From Geosiphon pyriformis (Eukaryota; Glomeromycota; Glomeromycetes; Archaeosporales; Geosiphonaceae), in NCBI GenBank assembly GCA_016748015.1, contig JAAOMT010000061.1:1-64000 (forward strand): 64,000 bases of DNA. Reading direction: 5' to 3'. Positions 21,903 through 34,700 of this stretch are shown here, piece after piece. Position numbers and translations under genes: made by a program. Positions within the stretch are counted from its first letter, which is position 1, and the number at the start of each line of letters is the position of its first letter. Under the pieces are notes generated by a model, which saw only the letters and a program-made list of their open reading frames with translations, did not search any database and had not been told where the DNA came from.

Positions 21903-24900
21903 CTATACACTTAAACTAATACATGGATTACTATTCAAACTGGAAAAAAAAAGACAAGGTCTGCAACAGCCAAAACTTACAGCAAAAGACTCCACAATGC
22001 CAAGCAACCTAATCATGCCATCCGAAAGCATAGAAGTCATGCAACGCGACAGTCCTAACACCAAACCATCATCACCAACCAAACCTGTCTTCTCTATGTC
22101 CACCCTAAATTTAGATCTAGCCAATCATACCTTAGATCAATGTAACTTAACTAAATACCTCACAAAGTTAACAACCACACTAAAAGCACACTTAACATCC
22201 TCAAAAATGCTAACAGCCTCTGTACACCAATCCTTAAGCACAAATCCTCTACACAAGACTGAATACAAGCCAACGTCCAACCAGCAGAGATCAAGAGTCC
22301 TCAAAACAGAGGAAAAAGACGAGTTACACGCACCAGTCACAGAAATCCAACGAGCAAATATCTCTGACAGAATATTCTCCTGCACATAAACATCTTGAGA
22401 ACAAGTAAAAACATGGTCGGGCAACTCCATCTCACTGCACAACAAACACTGAACACCAGGATAATGTTTATTGTACAATCTTTTGCGAACAGCCACCAGC
22501 AATCTTCTATGTAGAGCCTTCATTAAGTATATGCAAAGACTCGCCGATTTCCAGCTGGTAAATTCAGCAAGCATGTACAAGTTAGGATGCCAGACCTGTG
22601 TGGAAATGTCCCAATCAAAATGCTGCAACGGAATAGTTAAAACCACATTATAATCTGGACCAGCCTCCCAACAAGCATGACAAACAGATTTAAAAACATC
22701 TCTAACAAAGTGACAAGCATTACCCAAAACTGCAGTACCCTCAGCCAACAGAAAACACTTACAAACTCCAGACAGCAAAGAAATGGGAGAGTCAGCAGTT
22801 TTACCAGCCAGCGCATCAGCTTGATCATTGCCAGGAACTCCAGAATGACCCTTAACCTTAACCCAACTCACAGCAAGATCCTTATTCCTAATCAAATTGA
22901 CAATATGTCTTCTCTCAATCCAACAATGATTGCAAAAGTTAGGGACAACAAAAGCCAATTCAGACATACACGTATCAATGGCAGCTTGGCTGTCGAGATG
23001 CAAAACCACTAAATAGGAGGAAGAAATGCATTCCAGAGCAAGAGCCACAGCCTGCAATTCCGACAGAATCGAAGATAAAAGCCCACATACACCAACACCA
23101 ACTCCTACATCCAAAGCAGAAAAATAAGCAGCAGCCCCACTAACCACGCTAGAGGAGCCAGCTGATTTCAATGAACCATCAGTATAAACATCCAAAGAGT
23201 CAGACCAAACTTCAAGCAAACCATCTTGCACAAAAGCAAACTGTTCAGAGTCCAAAACACTACAGCCCAAAAAACCACCAGCATCATCAGCAGCATGCGG
23301 CGCCAAGCCCCTATCCAGCAAAAACTTATGCATGACATTGAACCAATGAGGCACAGGGCCCCTGGGATCAAGCTTCTTTCAATGATTAAAAGTCTTCCAA
23401 TCCATTACAGCACCTTTTTTGTCAAGAAGTCTGTCACCAAAGGCAACCCCAAAACACTTCAAAAAATGAACACAACTAAGAAACAAGGACTTTTCCAAAA
23501 TCACAGACATAGGAAAAACACCAGGATCCCTAAAAACACTAAGCAGAATGTTTGCCAAAGACAGCTCACAATCCAAAAAAATTCTGACCATATCAGCTAA
23601 AAAATTGTTCACAGGACTAACATGCAGCTTAACTAGAAACTGCAATGGATTCAAGGGCGTCCACCCAAGAACCTGCAAATCCAAGAAACAATGGAGAAAC
23701 AACCAACCAAGAATACCTGGAGCATTCAAAAAAAAGATCACAGCAGCCACCTTGCTTTCGGACTGTATCTGATCAAAAGGCTTCAAGCCATAAAGAGAAG
23801 GATGATGCAAAGCTTCATTCGGGAAGTCATGAGGCAAGCAAGCCTTAGACCTGAGACCCTTTCTTACCAAAATGTCCCACTTGCGGCATATACCAGAGGA
23901 GACAAAACTAAACTGCATTCTGTAACTAATAATTGGCTGCAAAATAGCTGAGACCAAATAAGAAAACTGCTTATTCATGATGGCTTTTTTGAGTACTATA
24001 TTGGTAAAAAAATGGACATCCGAGTGTGTCTTGGCCAAACTAAGTTTGGACAACCCTTCAGTTAATAAAAAGATTCCCAGGTACCTGTGAGCCTCACCCT
24101 TTTTTGCTATAGAAATCGGCTAACCACTAATACTTAATGAAGCAACCTTAACATCCTGATTAATTAGAATGGCCACTGTCTTCTCATTATTAATTGAAAT
24201 ATCATTGATAGAAAAAAATTCACTAGCAATATTAAGAGCATACTGTGTGAAAGCCTAGCAATCTCCTATCCAAATTGTATCATCCACAAAAGCACCAGCA
24301 GCAAAAAAGGAGGACATCTTACCACTACTCTCGATTCTGCCAGTCCTTGCCACAAACTTAGTGTCAATCCTGTATCCACACAAATGTTCATGCCATTTGA
24401 TCTCACACAATAGTGGATCATAGAAGATTCTCCAAAGAAAGGGGGAGAAAACCTCACCTTAATCCAAACCATCATGCACACAATAGCCATCTGACAGACC
24501 AAAATCCATCATGACTCTGTTAACCCTATCATTGTATATGCCACTAAAGAAACTAATGAATCTACTACACATTTTGATGCACTTCAAGCTTGCTTCCAAG
24601 TGGTACCACCCAACTGAGTCATACACTTTACTCATATCCTGCAACACTAACCAAAGTTCTCAATTCTTTTCCAAAGCATTCTCAACTATCGAGCTGACAG
24701 CAAACACTGAAGACTGGGTAGACGTACTCTTTAAAACAGAAAAATTATCACCATGCAGAACACCAAACTTGCTACAAGCTGACAAAATCCTGTCAGAAAG
24801 AACCTTGGAGAGAATCTTCCTGGCAGTCTCAATCAGCACAATAGGCCAAATGTTTGTAAGAACCCCATCCCAGTCATAAGGTTTCAGAATTATCAAAACC

Positions 24901-26594
24901 TACACTCTCCTCCACAAAGTAGGCACACCCCCAACAACCAGACATGTATTCAACAGCTCCAGAAGGCAACCCAACACCACATCACCACCATGCTTCCACA
25001 GCTCATTAGGAATGCCAGACAAGCCAGCAGCCTTGCCATCAGACAGATCCCCAACAACTGAGAACAGCTTACCCAAACCAATTTTACGCATTATCCCAGA
25101 AAAAGCGTCATCCCGTATATAATCCAGAAGTGCATACTGGCGAACCCAGAGTTCAGACACCACTGTAGACACCACCCACTTCCTTGTCTATCCCACCATA
25201 ATCTCATCCACCTTAGACTTCACCTCCACAGGTTCCAGAACCAAACCATCATCAACAACCAAATGATCAAGAATTACTTTGCGAAAAGACCAATCCAATA
25301 CACTTCTTATCATGCCTCTTTTATTAGAAGCAAAACTCTCCATGTGTCTTTCTACAGCTCCCCTAATAGAAGCTTCCTTAGCCAACCTTGATTCAAACAT
25401 CTTCAACTTCCTGTATTCTTTGTGACTTGATAACAGGTACTTAAGAAGAACCATACTATTTACATCCAATCTAACCAAATCAGAGAACGTGCAAGCTTTG
25501 GTTTCATCCAAAGTAGACCATTTCCTCATGAGATAATCAACTTCAAGCACATTACCAGCATGAACCACACCAACAATCTTGGCAACAAGTAACTCCAACC
25601 CAAAGAACTTTGAAGAATGCTTATTTCTAGAACATTGAAATTCACTAAACCATTGTTTGGAAAAAATCTCATCAGCAGACTCAACCATCACTTTTCCTAA
25701 AATTGCCTACATGGTATCCAAATTACCACCAGCTTTGGCATCAGAGAAGAGGTCCTTGATCAACAGAAGCTTAGCTAAAACACAATCCCTAAACTCAGAC
25801 CACTTGGAAGCATCTGCGTCCTTGACCTTAAACTTCCAACAATTCTTGTTAGCCTGTTTGCGCAAACTATTCAACTAAACATCCAAAAGTCCACCCAGAC
25901 CAACTGACACCATGACAGTCTTGTGGTCTGTATCAAAAAATTTTAAGACTAATCCAACCCAATGTTTAGCAACAGCAGAAGACAGATTCTCACTAACCAA
26001 AATGTAATCAATAGTTTTTTCTATCCCTCTCGAGTTGCTCTATGTAGAAGCCTTTGCCAACTGATGACCAGCAAGTGAATTGACCAGACCAAAACCCAAG
26101 CAAAACCCATAATTCGCACTTCTCCCAGATTCATTTTCATTAAAATCCCCATCCAAGACAACAAAATTGCTGGCATTAACAGCCTTAGCAATAAATGAAT
26201 TAACCTCAGACGCCTGCCTAAAACAAATGTCTGGAGATGCACCAGCATACAAACCAAGTACAGTCACTGAAAGCTTGTTTTTAAACAAAAGATGCACCAA
26301 AATAACTCGACCAGAGATCTCTTCAATCTTAGAAACATGTCAAGCCAATGAACTGTTCATAATAATTGCAATCCCAGCACCAACGAAACTCTTATCCAAT
26401 CCCAAAGAAAAAATTTGCACTCCATCAAACTTATCTGCAATCCATGGCCTAGTAGAAGACCTCAACTTTGTTTCCATGACAAACGAGACCAAATTGCCTG
26501 AATTATGATGCCAACATACAACATTCTCCTACTTGGCAGGAACATTGATTTCATGAACATTACATGTAGCAAATTTCCAAACCAAACCACTCAT
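21903..26594 (-). pseudogene. L4 ORF2 (endonuclease, RT, RNase H), one frame with stops
   Basis: Met at 26594 begins MSGLVWKFATCNV. Endonuclease (to about 25900): METKL, GDFNEN, FDTDHKTV, with catalytic residues kept. RT: GKAAGLSGIPNELW (25030), SKVLSDRI, VLQDMSKVYDSVGW (about 24620), and the intact catalytic box AFVDDTIWIG (24290-24260). RNase H (23190-22800): DVYTDGSLK, SELQAVAL, HLDSQAA and KGHSGVPGNDQAD, complete. Terminal C-x2-C-x7-H-x3-C (CLLCSEMELPDHVFTC) at about 22466-22410. Every piece is in the same frame. I count 14 stops: eight TAG, one TAA and five TGA, mostly at Trp, Gln or Arg positions of sister copies. Confidence 0.93.
26591..26594 (-). promoter_or_regulatory. ATGA overlap of ORF1 stop and ORF2 start (L4)
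   Basis: The sense sequence CAATGAGTGG contains the ORF1 stop TGA (26593-26591) and the ORF2 start ATG (26594-26592) overlapping in ATGA. The same arrangement is seen in L5 (31786-31789) and L6 (41812-41809). In L1, L2 and L3 the ATG has become ATA. This suggests ORF2 is translated by termination-reinitiation. Confidence 0.8.
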
Positions 26595-28441
26595 TGGGAT
26601 GAAAGCAGTAAAGAGAAACCCAAATCAGAACACAAGAGATCCAATCTCACCAAAACAGAACCAACTGAAGCCTCCAGAGCTAACATTTTAGACTCCAAGC
26701 CACCCACTTTGGTGGTCAGAATCTTTGAACTACTTGAACTGAAACCCGCATCCAACTCAGCATTTGAGGGAGGGGGAGAGGGTGACATTAATGCGCCATC
26801 CAAAACCATATCCGAGTCCAAAACAGGAGCCACAGGTACAGAGCCAACCAAAGAAGGAGTATCAGAAGATGGCACCATAAGCACCAATTCAACAAAATTC
26901 AATTTCCTAAGAATGCCAGAAACCTGGTCAGCCAAAAGTTCAAGAGAGCACTCCAAAGATGCCAACTGAGCATCTAAGAGAGACCTGTCAATTGGGGAGG
27001 AGGGAGCACTACCAACCAAACTCGAAGCACCTAACAAAGAGGAGCCAAAACCAAAACCAAAACCAGAGGAAGAGCCACCAGCAGAGGAAGCAAGAGAAAC
27101 CACCTGAGCCCAAGATTTGCCACCAAAGGCAACAGAGTGAGAAATAGGAACATTTTTCTTTACATATAACTTGGCTAAATGAAAGTGATCTGCACTAAAA
27201 ACATGTCTTCTTTTTTTCAAAGCAATAGAAAGTGTAGGAACAAAAACATCAGAAGCATTACATTCTAAGGCTGAGTGTCCAAATCTCCCACACTTTTTAC
27301 ACCAAACCAAGCCTAACCTAGCCCAAAAAAGTCTCACACCACCAAAAATTGGTTTTGTGCGAAAAGCAGCTTCCAGCTTCTTCTCAGAATCAAAACCAAC
27401 CACAGCACAGCAAACCCTATTGTCCATTTCAAATGACTGATTGATAATGCAAGTTTTTCCATCAGCCTCTTTTAACAGATTGCCAAGATCATGAGCCGTC
27501 GTTCCCACTGGCAAAGTAAACAACAGTGCTCTGAACCAATCTCTAGAAGCCCAAGTCTTGCGATCTCCCACAGTCATAGTCACATGCACCAAATCTTTCT
27601 CAATTAGAAACGACTACTTAGAAGCCAATTACACTGCCTGTTTCGATTTGGCAAACTCAACCACAGCCTTCTGCCATAGCCCAACCAGTTGTACATAGAT
27701 CGACTTAATTTCTCCAAATTCAGCTACTGCAGCAATGATCATGTCCTTAGGTGTATCCATGAGAATTTTTTTGATTACTATGGCCCGATCTGAGTGAATT
27801 TCTTGTCTTTTGAGATCACTGTTTACAATAATCCCCTTTTCTCTAGCCAATGATGCAGCTCTTTTCATGCTTTCTTCTGATGTAAATGTAGATCTGATGA
27901 TCCCTTCAAATTTTGAGGGGGTAGTAGCCTCTCCAAAACCATTGATTTCTGAAAATAATTTCTTTATGACCTGAGTTTTGGCCGTTGCCAATTTCTCTTC
28001 TACAGCTGAAAAATTAATGTCCAAAGTGAATGATTTTTTCACAGTGACTTCCACTTGAGTTTTAATGATTTTGGGATCCACCCACACCTTATCCAAAAAG
28101 AAAAACTTACAGGGGGGAAGGGAAACTTCATCTTTTTCCTTCATGTCATAATTAATAGAGCCGAGAGGGAAGCTGACAGTTGCACCATTATTGAAACGCT
28201 TGACTTAAGGTGTATTCATCTTGGAATTAGGTACTTCTTCATTTTCGGAAGCTTCTTCATTAGTATCCATGCCATTAAATTGCCTGACCACATAACCAGA
28301 CCCACCACTTTCGAGAGTTGCATCACTACTTGAGAGCTTAATACTACCAGGGAGTTTCTTGATTTTATGACCTGAACTACCACCAACTGAACCAGTAGTT
28401 AAAACTCTGGCTGACCTTCTCTTAACACTAGGGCCACTCAT
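26591..28441 (-). pseudogene. L4 ORF1 (RNA-binding, zinc knuckle), three stops
   Basis: 617 codons in one frame from Met 28441 (MSGPSVKRRSA). An upstream Met at 28528 is in frame but lies in the leader. Order: a Ser/Thr/Gly-rich N-terminus, an RRM-like region (28080-27640) with NGFGEATTPSKFE and a VIKKILMDTPKDM segment, a second conserved block (FTLPVGTTAHDLGNLL, 27530), the zinc knuckle CKKCGRFGHSALEC (27305-27260), a Gly/Ser-rich stretch (27100-27000) and a C-terminal coil (KVGGLESKMLALEAS). Internal stops are TAA at 28205, TAA at 27629 and TAG at about 27617. The last replaces a Trp. Confidence 0.9.
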
Positions 28442-28583
28442 AGTGGCAGCTGGACTAACAATGAAAGGGTTTGTTTCTTGTGAAATGGTGGAAGACAGTA
28501 TATAAAAAAACAGAAAAACTTCTTTCAAAATTTTGACTCTTTTTCAGAAATTTGGGATGAAGGAAAGAAAGAAGTTTTTTTTA

Positions 28584-28608
28584 TATTTATTATTATTATT
28601 ATTATTAT
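28584..28608. repeat. (TTA)n microsatellite at L4 5' end
   Basis: A run of about seven TTA units abutting the L4 5' leader. It mirrors the TTA run at the 3' end. Together they suggest insertion into a TTA microsatellite or a target duplication made of TTA units. Confidence 0.75.
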
Positions 28609-28690
28609 ATTTTGTTATTATTAATTATAATCTATTATTTTATATTATTTTATATTATTTAATTTTATTAATTATTTGGTATTATTACTA

Positions 28691-28765
28691 ATTATTTTAT
28701 ATAATTGATTATTATTGTGTATTATTTTATATAATTGATTATTATTGTGTATTATTTTATATTAT
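28691..28765. repeat. 30-bp tandem repeat, about 2.4 copies
   Basis: Two exact 30-bp copies (28691-28720 and 28721-28750) followed by a partial third (from 28751). Each begins ATTATTTTATAT and ends ATTATTGTGT. It lies in spacer next to L4. No function is evident. Confidence 0.95.
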
Positions 28766-30344
28766 TTTTTGTTATTATATGTTAATTATGTTTTTTTATA
28801 ATTAGTTAATTTTTTTACTTAAATAATAATAACCAAAAAAACAACAACTTTTTTTTATTGTTAAAATTAATTAATAAGTAAAAACAGTTTTAATAATTTT
28901 AAAAAACTTAAAATATATAATAATATATTATTATAAATTAATAAGCTTTAGTTTAATATTAAAAATCTTATTAAAGATATTAAAAACGATTTTTATTTTG
29001 TTAAAAAAATACTTAAAAACATATTGTATAAAGTTATAACAAAAAAGCAAAATCAAAAACAAATATTACAAAAAATTTTACAATTTTAAAATTTGTAATA
29101 AAAAATGTTTTAACAAGCTTAATTTTAAAAACAATATTCAAAAACAACTTAAAAAGTAAACTTTATACAAAAAAGCTTAATATTGTTCTTAATAATTAAT
29201 TTTAAATTAAAAAAACATACAAAAATTAAAACACAGTTTTAATATAAGTCAATTTAATTTTAATAGTTTTATTAAACATTTAAATAAAAGTTATTTATAT
29301 AAAAATTTTTTATTAAATTGTGATTATTTTTTTAATATTATTAAAATCAGTAATATTTTTAAAAACAGAAAAAAAAATTTATTTTTTATTTTATTAATAT
29401 AATTTTTAAAATTAAGTAATTAAAATAATATATAGAAATATAATTTGTTTTACTTTTAAAATTGGTAAAATTTTAAAATTTAACATATTAAATAATTTAG
29501 TTATATTAATTAAAACTAGTTTTGATAAATATATTATTATTAATATTATTTATAATAAAAAACACTATTATTGGTATAATTATAGTAAAATTAATAAAAA
29601 CATTAAAAAAACCAAAAAAAGAAGTTGACTTTAAAATTAAAAGTAATAACTTAAAAAAGCTGTTAAAAAATAACTTAAGTATTAATTTGTTATTAAAAGT
29701 TTTAAAAATTTTATATTAATAAAAATTATATTAAAATTAATTACTTAAAAAAACTTTGAATAAAAAAAAATTTATTTAAAACCAAAAAAAATGTTTTATT
29801 AATAGCCAAAAATTGCTTTGTATTTTTATTATTTAATAATATTAATAATTTATATATTTTTTAATAATTTAAAACAAATAAATTTAAACAATAATAAAAT
29901 TATTTTTGACAACATTGTTTTTTTAAACAGTTAATAGTTAATTATTTTTTGAATTATTTTTAATGTTTTATAAATATAATTAATTATTTAAATTAATTAA
30001 ATTACTAAAAAACATATAAAATTTTTTTTCATATTTTTATAATTATAATTAAACTAAAAAGTAAAAAATTACAATTTTTTTATTTTTTAAAGTACTTAAT
30101 AATATTTTTATTATTAAAATATTTATAATTATTAAAGTTATTTAATAATAGTTTATAAAAAATATTTTTTATAAATAAAATAATAAAATAATAATTTTTT
30201 ATTAATTCTAAAATACTGTTTTTATCTTTAATTAAAAATATTTTTTTTTTTAAAGTTTTATTAAAAAAGTTTACTTGAAATAATTTAATATAATTTTTAT
30301 TTTCTTTAAAAATTTAATTAAGTTATTTTTTTTGTATTTTTTTT
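28766..30344. other. AT-rich spacer
   Basis: About 1.6 kb of extremely AT-rich sequence. The plus strand is clearly A-rich between about 28900 and 29800. The 65-codon open stretch at 29522-29719 is almost all I, L, K and N and looks compositional. It may be fossil transposon, but I cannot align it to any element here. Confidence 0.5.
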
Positions 30345-30353
30345 AAATAATTA
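30345..30353. repeat. Target-site duplication of L5, left copy
   Basis: AAATAATTA directly precedes the first L5 base. The same 9 bp follows the L5 poly(A) at 36601-36609. It is AT-only, so chance is possible, but both copies lie exactly at the element ends. Confidence 0.55.
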
Positions 30354-31789
30354 GTCACTCTCTTTTCCTCCTCCTCTCTTTTTCAAACATGCAGTGTAGG
30401 TCTTGGTCAGGAAATTTTTTGCTCTGAATATTAATCTTGTAGTGGTGGCCAGCAAATCCTCTCAAGAAAAATTAATTTATGTCAAAAAAATTTTTTCTGG
30501 TGTAAATAGTTTTGGAAGAGCCTTTAACTTTTCAAAATTTGGTGAGATTATCTGGACTTCTTTCACTTCTAAAAAGACAATAATGGCTGCAGCAAAATTG
30601 GCAAATGATTATGGTATTGTAGTAAACACCAATCTCAAGTGCCCTATCAACAATTGTACAAATCAGGCAATTGTGCTAAAGGAGATTCTGGTGAAAATAT
30701 CTGTTAAAACTGTGTATGCTGCTGTAGCTGAATTTGGAATCATTAGGTCGATCAAGATACAGCTGGTTAGTCTGTGGCAGAAGACAATTATTGAGTTGGA
30801 TAATTAGGATCAAGCTGATCGTTTGGCTGCTAAATGGTCTATTCTCATTGGGAAAAATACAGTGCAGATGACCAGGACTGATGTTAATAAACAAACATGG
30901 GATTCCAAAGATGAGTTTAGAGCTTTGTTGTACACTCTTTTCATGAGTACAACTGCTCATGATATTTGGGAGTTTATTGATTCAATCAGTGGGAAAACTT
31001 GTATTATTGATTATAATCTTTTAACCTATGCTCACATCTGCTGTGCCATTGTGTGTTTTGGTTCTAAGTCAGATCTGAATAGGGCTTTAAACATGACTCC
31101 AATTATAAAAAGAGTTGGTCTCTACTGGTCTCACTTGTCGCTTGTTCTGTGTTCAGTCTGTAAAACTCTGGGCTATACATTTCTCTTTTGTAAGGTTTTA
31201 GGTGATTTGTTGGCTCCCAAAAGCAAAAAAGCTTCTCTTTCAGTTCATGATCAATTCAGGCTGGCTAAGATTTATGAAAAAAAATCTGTGCCTATCTCTT
31301 ATCCCCTGTTTTTCAGTGACAAAACTTGGGCTTTAGTTGTAAAAACTTTTTCAACTAATACATTTTATGGTGGTAAACCTTTTTTTGGTTCCATCAATGA
31401 TGATAAATTCCTTTCTCCTGTTGTGAATAAATTGAAATTGTGATTGGTCAATATTAAAAGCAGTCTCACCAATCTTGTGGAACAAATTGGTGAGTTGGCT
31501 AAGAGGTTGGATTCACTCATGCCAACAGTTTTCCAGCCTAGCTCTGGATGTCAACTGCTAATAACTCCTCTTATTACAGAATCTGGAAGGTGATATAATG
31601 ATGAAAGTGGGTTTGGGTAAGACCACTAGTGGTGAGACTGCTATTGTTTCGAACCCTTCCTCATTTTTTTATGTGGTTAAATTAGAAAATATGTTAGAAG
31701 GCCTTTTTGCTTCCATTTTGAGCTTGTCTGCTTGATTTAATAGTCTGGTTTTGGCTGGTAGTATATACTTTCAACTTTTTTTTCAATGA
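30354..31789 (+). pseudogene. L5 ORF1, N-terminally truncated
   Basis: Aligns with L6 ORF1 from about its residue 120 onward: FALNINL, SSQEKLIYVKKIFSGVNSFG, SKFGEIIWTSFTS, then VSLWQKTIIEL. A TAG at about 30805 replaces a Gln in L6. The second frame (30823-31443) continues with TAHDIWEFIDS and a knuckle CSVCKTLGYTFLFC, in which Tyr stands for the zinc-binding His (one C-to-T change). A TGA near 31441 and frame noise break the C-terminus. It ends at TGA 31787-31789, which overlaps the ORF2 ATG. Confidence 0.85.
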
Positions 31790-34700
31790 CCAGTCTTGTA
31801 TAGAAAATTGTTATGTGCAACATCAAAGGAATGAACAATCCAGCTAAACAAGAAGATATTGTGTATTGGCATAAAGACATAAACAATCTGGTTTCAATTT
31901 TTATGGAAACAAAGCTAAAAGGAAAGATCCATCCATAGATTGTTAACAAATTTAGTGGTGTTTGAGTGTTTACTTCAGGTTTGAACTCTGGCTACTTGGG
32001 TTCGGGTGTTGCTGTAGTTATAGACAATTTTTTAATAAAACATATGTATAAGATTTATGAGATATCTAGTCAGCTTCTCTCTATCAAGTTACTCTTTAAA
32101 AATAGACTTTTTGTTTCAATTCTGGGGCTCTATGTTAGTGCTTCTTCTGCAGTTCAATTCTCCCAAGCTAGTAATATCAATTCTCTTATTGCCAAAGCTA
32201 TAAATGAGTCCTTTTTTGTCATCTTTGGCAGCAATTTCAATGAAGATGGTTTCCACAAGTGTGCAAGTTTTAAAAAATGTTTTAGCTTAGGTCTAGTTAA
32301 TTCTTTAGTTGAAAGCTCAACAGCCAAAATGCTTACATGGGAAAACTCCAGAAATATTGCTAAAACAATTGACTACATATTTGTTTCTTCGAATCTGGTC
32401 AATGCAATTCTATGTTGTAATGTTTTGGGTGTTGGTAAGCACTTTGACACTGATCATCATGTTGTTTCTATGTCCATGGGTTTGAGTAGACTTTTGGATG
32501 TGCAGTTAAACTCTTTTTGCAAACAGGCAAACAGGAATTGTTGGAAGTTTGACATCAAAAATACTAATAAGGTAACATAGGGTGAGTTTAATAACACTAT
32601 GGTGGCCAATACTGCTATGTTCTCTAATAAGTTTGTTACATCTAAAAAGTATTTGGATCTGGATGCTATATAGAACACTGTTCGCAAGGTGGTGTCTCTT
32701 TTGGCTAATGGTGTTTTCAAAAAAAAATAGTTTAAGAGCTATGATGAGATGTGTCACCAAAAAATCATCCAGGTTTTACAAACTGGAAGTTTTGGTTTCA
32801 AGATTGGCTAAGGCTTTTCATGAGGTGGTGTCTGACAGATTTGTCTCCCTTTTGAAATGTTGAGACTCTTTGGATACTGACAAAACATCTATTATTTAGG
32901 TTCTTGTTAACTCTGGTGCAAATTCTGATTATATACATTCTTCTCTCTTTGGTGTAAGAAAGTCTTATTGTGTGTCCAAGCTGGCTGAGTCTTTACATGC
33001 TGAGAAGTTAAACATTAGATTTGCTATTGAAAAATAGTTAAAAAGTTTTGTAATTGACAAAAACCACATAATTTGTAATGTTTTGGAATGTTTTTTTCAA
33101 AAAGTAATGCTGGATCACCTGGTTTCTGATAGTAGTTTAATTGTGGATCCAATTGATATTAAGAATAATGTTGACAAGATTATGGAAGATTGGACAAAAA
33201 AAAGAATAGTGCCATATAACATTTCTGATTTGTGGCAGCATCAATATCTGCCATTGGATTATGTTGACAATAATGCTTTTTTTGGAGTAATGAATGCTAT
33301 TAGCTATGAAGATTTGGTGCATGTAATCAAAGATCTGCCAGATAGTAAAGCAGCTGGTTTGTTTAGTATTATAAATGAACTTTAGAAACATTGTGATGAT
33401 TTAGTACTTGGTATGTTGTTGGATCTCTTGAATTTCTGTTTGGTTCATAAATCTGTTCTCCAACTCTAGAAAGAAGCTTGGGTGTCTATAATTCCTAAGT
33501 TTTATAAGTGGAAAGACATTCTGACCAATACTAAACTGATAACTTTGATTGAGACTACTTATAAAATTCTCTTTAAAATACTTTCTGATAGGATTTTGTT
33601 AGCATGCAATGTGTTTGATGTTCTTCACAGTAACAATTTCTCTGTGCTAAAGGGCACTACTACCCAGTCTCCTATTTTTGCCATCAGTTCAGTTGTTGAA
33701 AATGCTTTAGAAAAAAATCATGAGTTTTGGCTTGTTTTACAGGATATGTGGAAGGCCTATAATTCTGTGAGTTGGCATTACTTAAGGAATAGTTTGGTTT
33801 AAGTTAAGATGTGTAATTATTTCATCAAATTCTTTGGAAGTATTCACAATGATTATGTTAATCATGTTATGACTGATTTTGGCCTAATTGATGGATACCA
33901 GGTACATGATAGTCTTGACCAGGGTGAGATGTTTTCTCCTTTGCTGTGGAGGATCTTTTACGATCCCCTTTTATGTGAAGTTAAAAGACAGGAGAGTTTG
34001 TGTGAATACTGTATTGACTCCAGATTTGTTGCTAAAACTGACAGGTTAGAAAACCAAGGTAGTATGACTTTATTTTTGGCAGCTGGTGCTTTTGTTAATA
34101 ATACAATATAGATGGAAAATAGCCAGACTGTCACTCAGTACATTTTGGACATTGTTAGTGAGTTTTTCAGTATAAATAACATCTCCATTAATAATAAAAA
34201 GACTGTGGCTATTTCTATCAACAGAAGAGTAGGGGAAGCATTATTGTTGATAAGTAGTCTGCTGATTTCAATTGCTTATAGAAAAGAATCTTATAGATAT
34301 CTTGGGATTTATTTGTTATTTGAGAGTTTGTCCAAACCCAGTTTGGCGAAAGCTCATTCAGATATTAGGTTTTTTGTTAATTTGGTTTTGAGAAAAACTA
34401 TTTTAGACAAACAGTTTTTTTATCTGGTATTGGCTGTGTTACAACCTATTGTTAGTTATAGATCTCAGTTTAGTTTTCTTTCTAAAAGTGTGTATATTAG
34501 GTGGGATGCATTGATTAAAAAAAGTTTAAGACTTAAAACTAGACTACTGAAAGATTTTTCTAATGAGGCTCTTCATCATCCATCTTTGTATGATCTGAAG
34601 TTTTTAGAACAGTTGCAAGCTGAGTGCAAAGTGGCTTCTGTACTGAGTTTCTCAAATGCTGGTGGGCTTCTGAGTCACTTGTTTATTCATAGATCTTTTG

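Larger units (their letters stand above)
21777..28583 (-). mobile_element. LINE L4, full length and best preserved
   Basis: Minus-strand non-LTR retrotransposon with all parts: 5' leader (28442-28583), ORF1 (28441-26591), ORF2 (26594-21903) overlapping by ATGA, and a 3' tail (21902-21777). Both ORFs keep a single frame throughout. Inactivation is by 3 stops in ORF1 and about 14 in ORF2. TTA microsatellite lies on both sides. CpG dinucleotides are more frequent than in the other copies. These features make it the youngest insertion in the window. Confidence 0.93.

Noticed and set aside
21777-28583. L4 as an active element
   Set aside because: About 17 in-frame stops in ORF1 and ORF2, although all catalytic motifs remain.
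29522-29719. Plus-strand ORF of 65 codons in the spacer before L5
   Set aside because: Composition is nearly all I, L, K and N, with no motif. It is as expected from extreme AT content.
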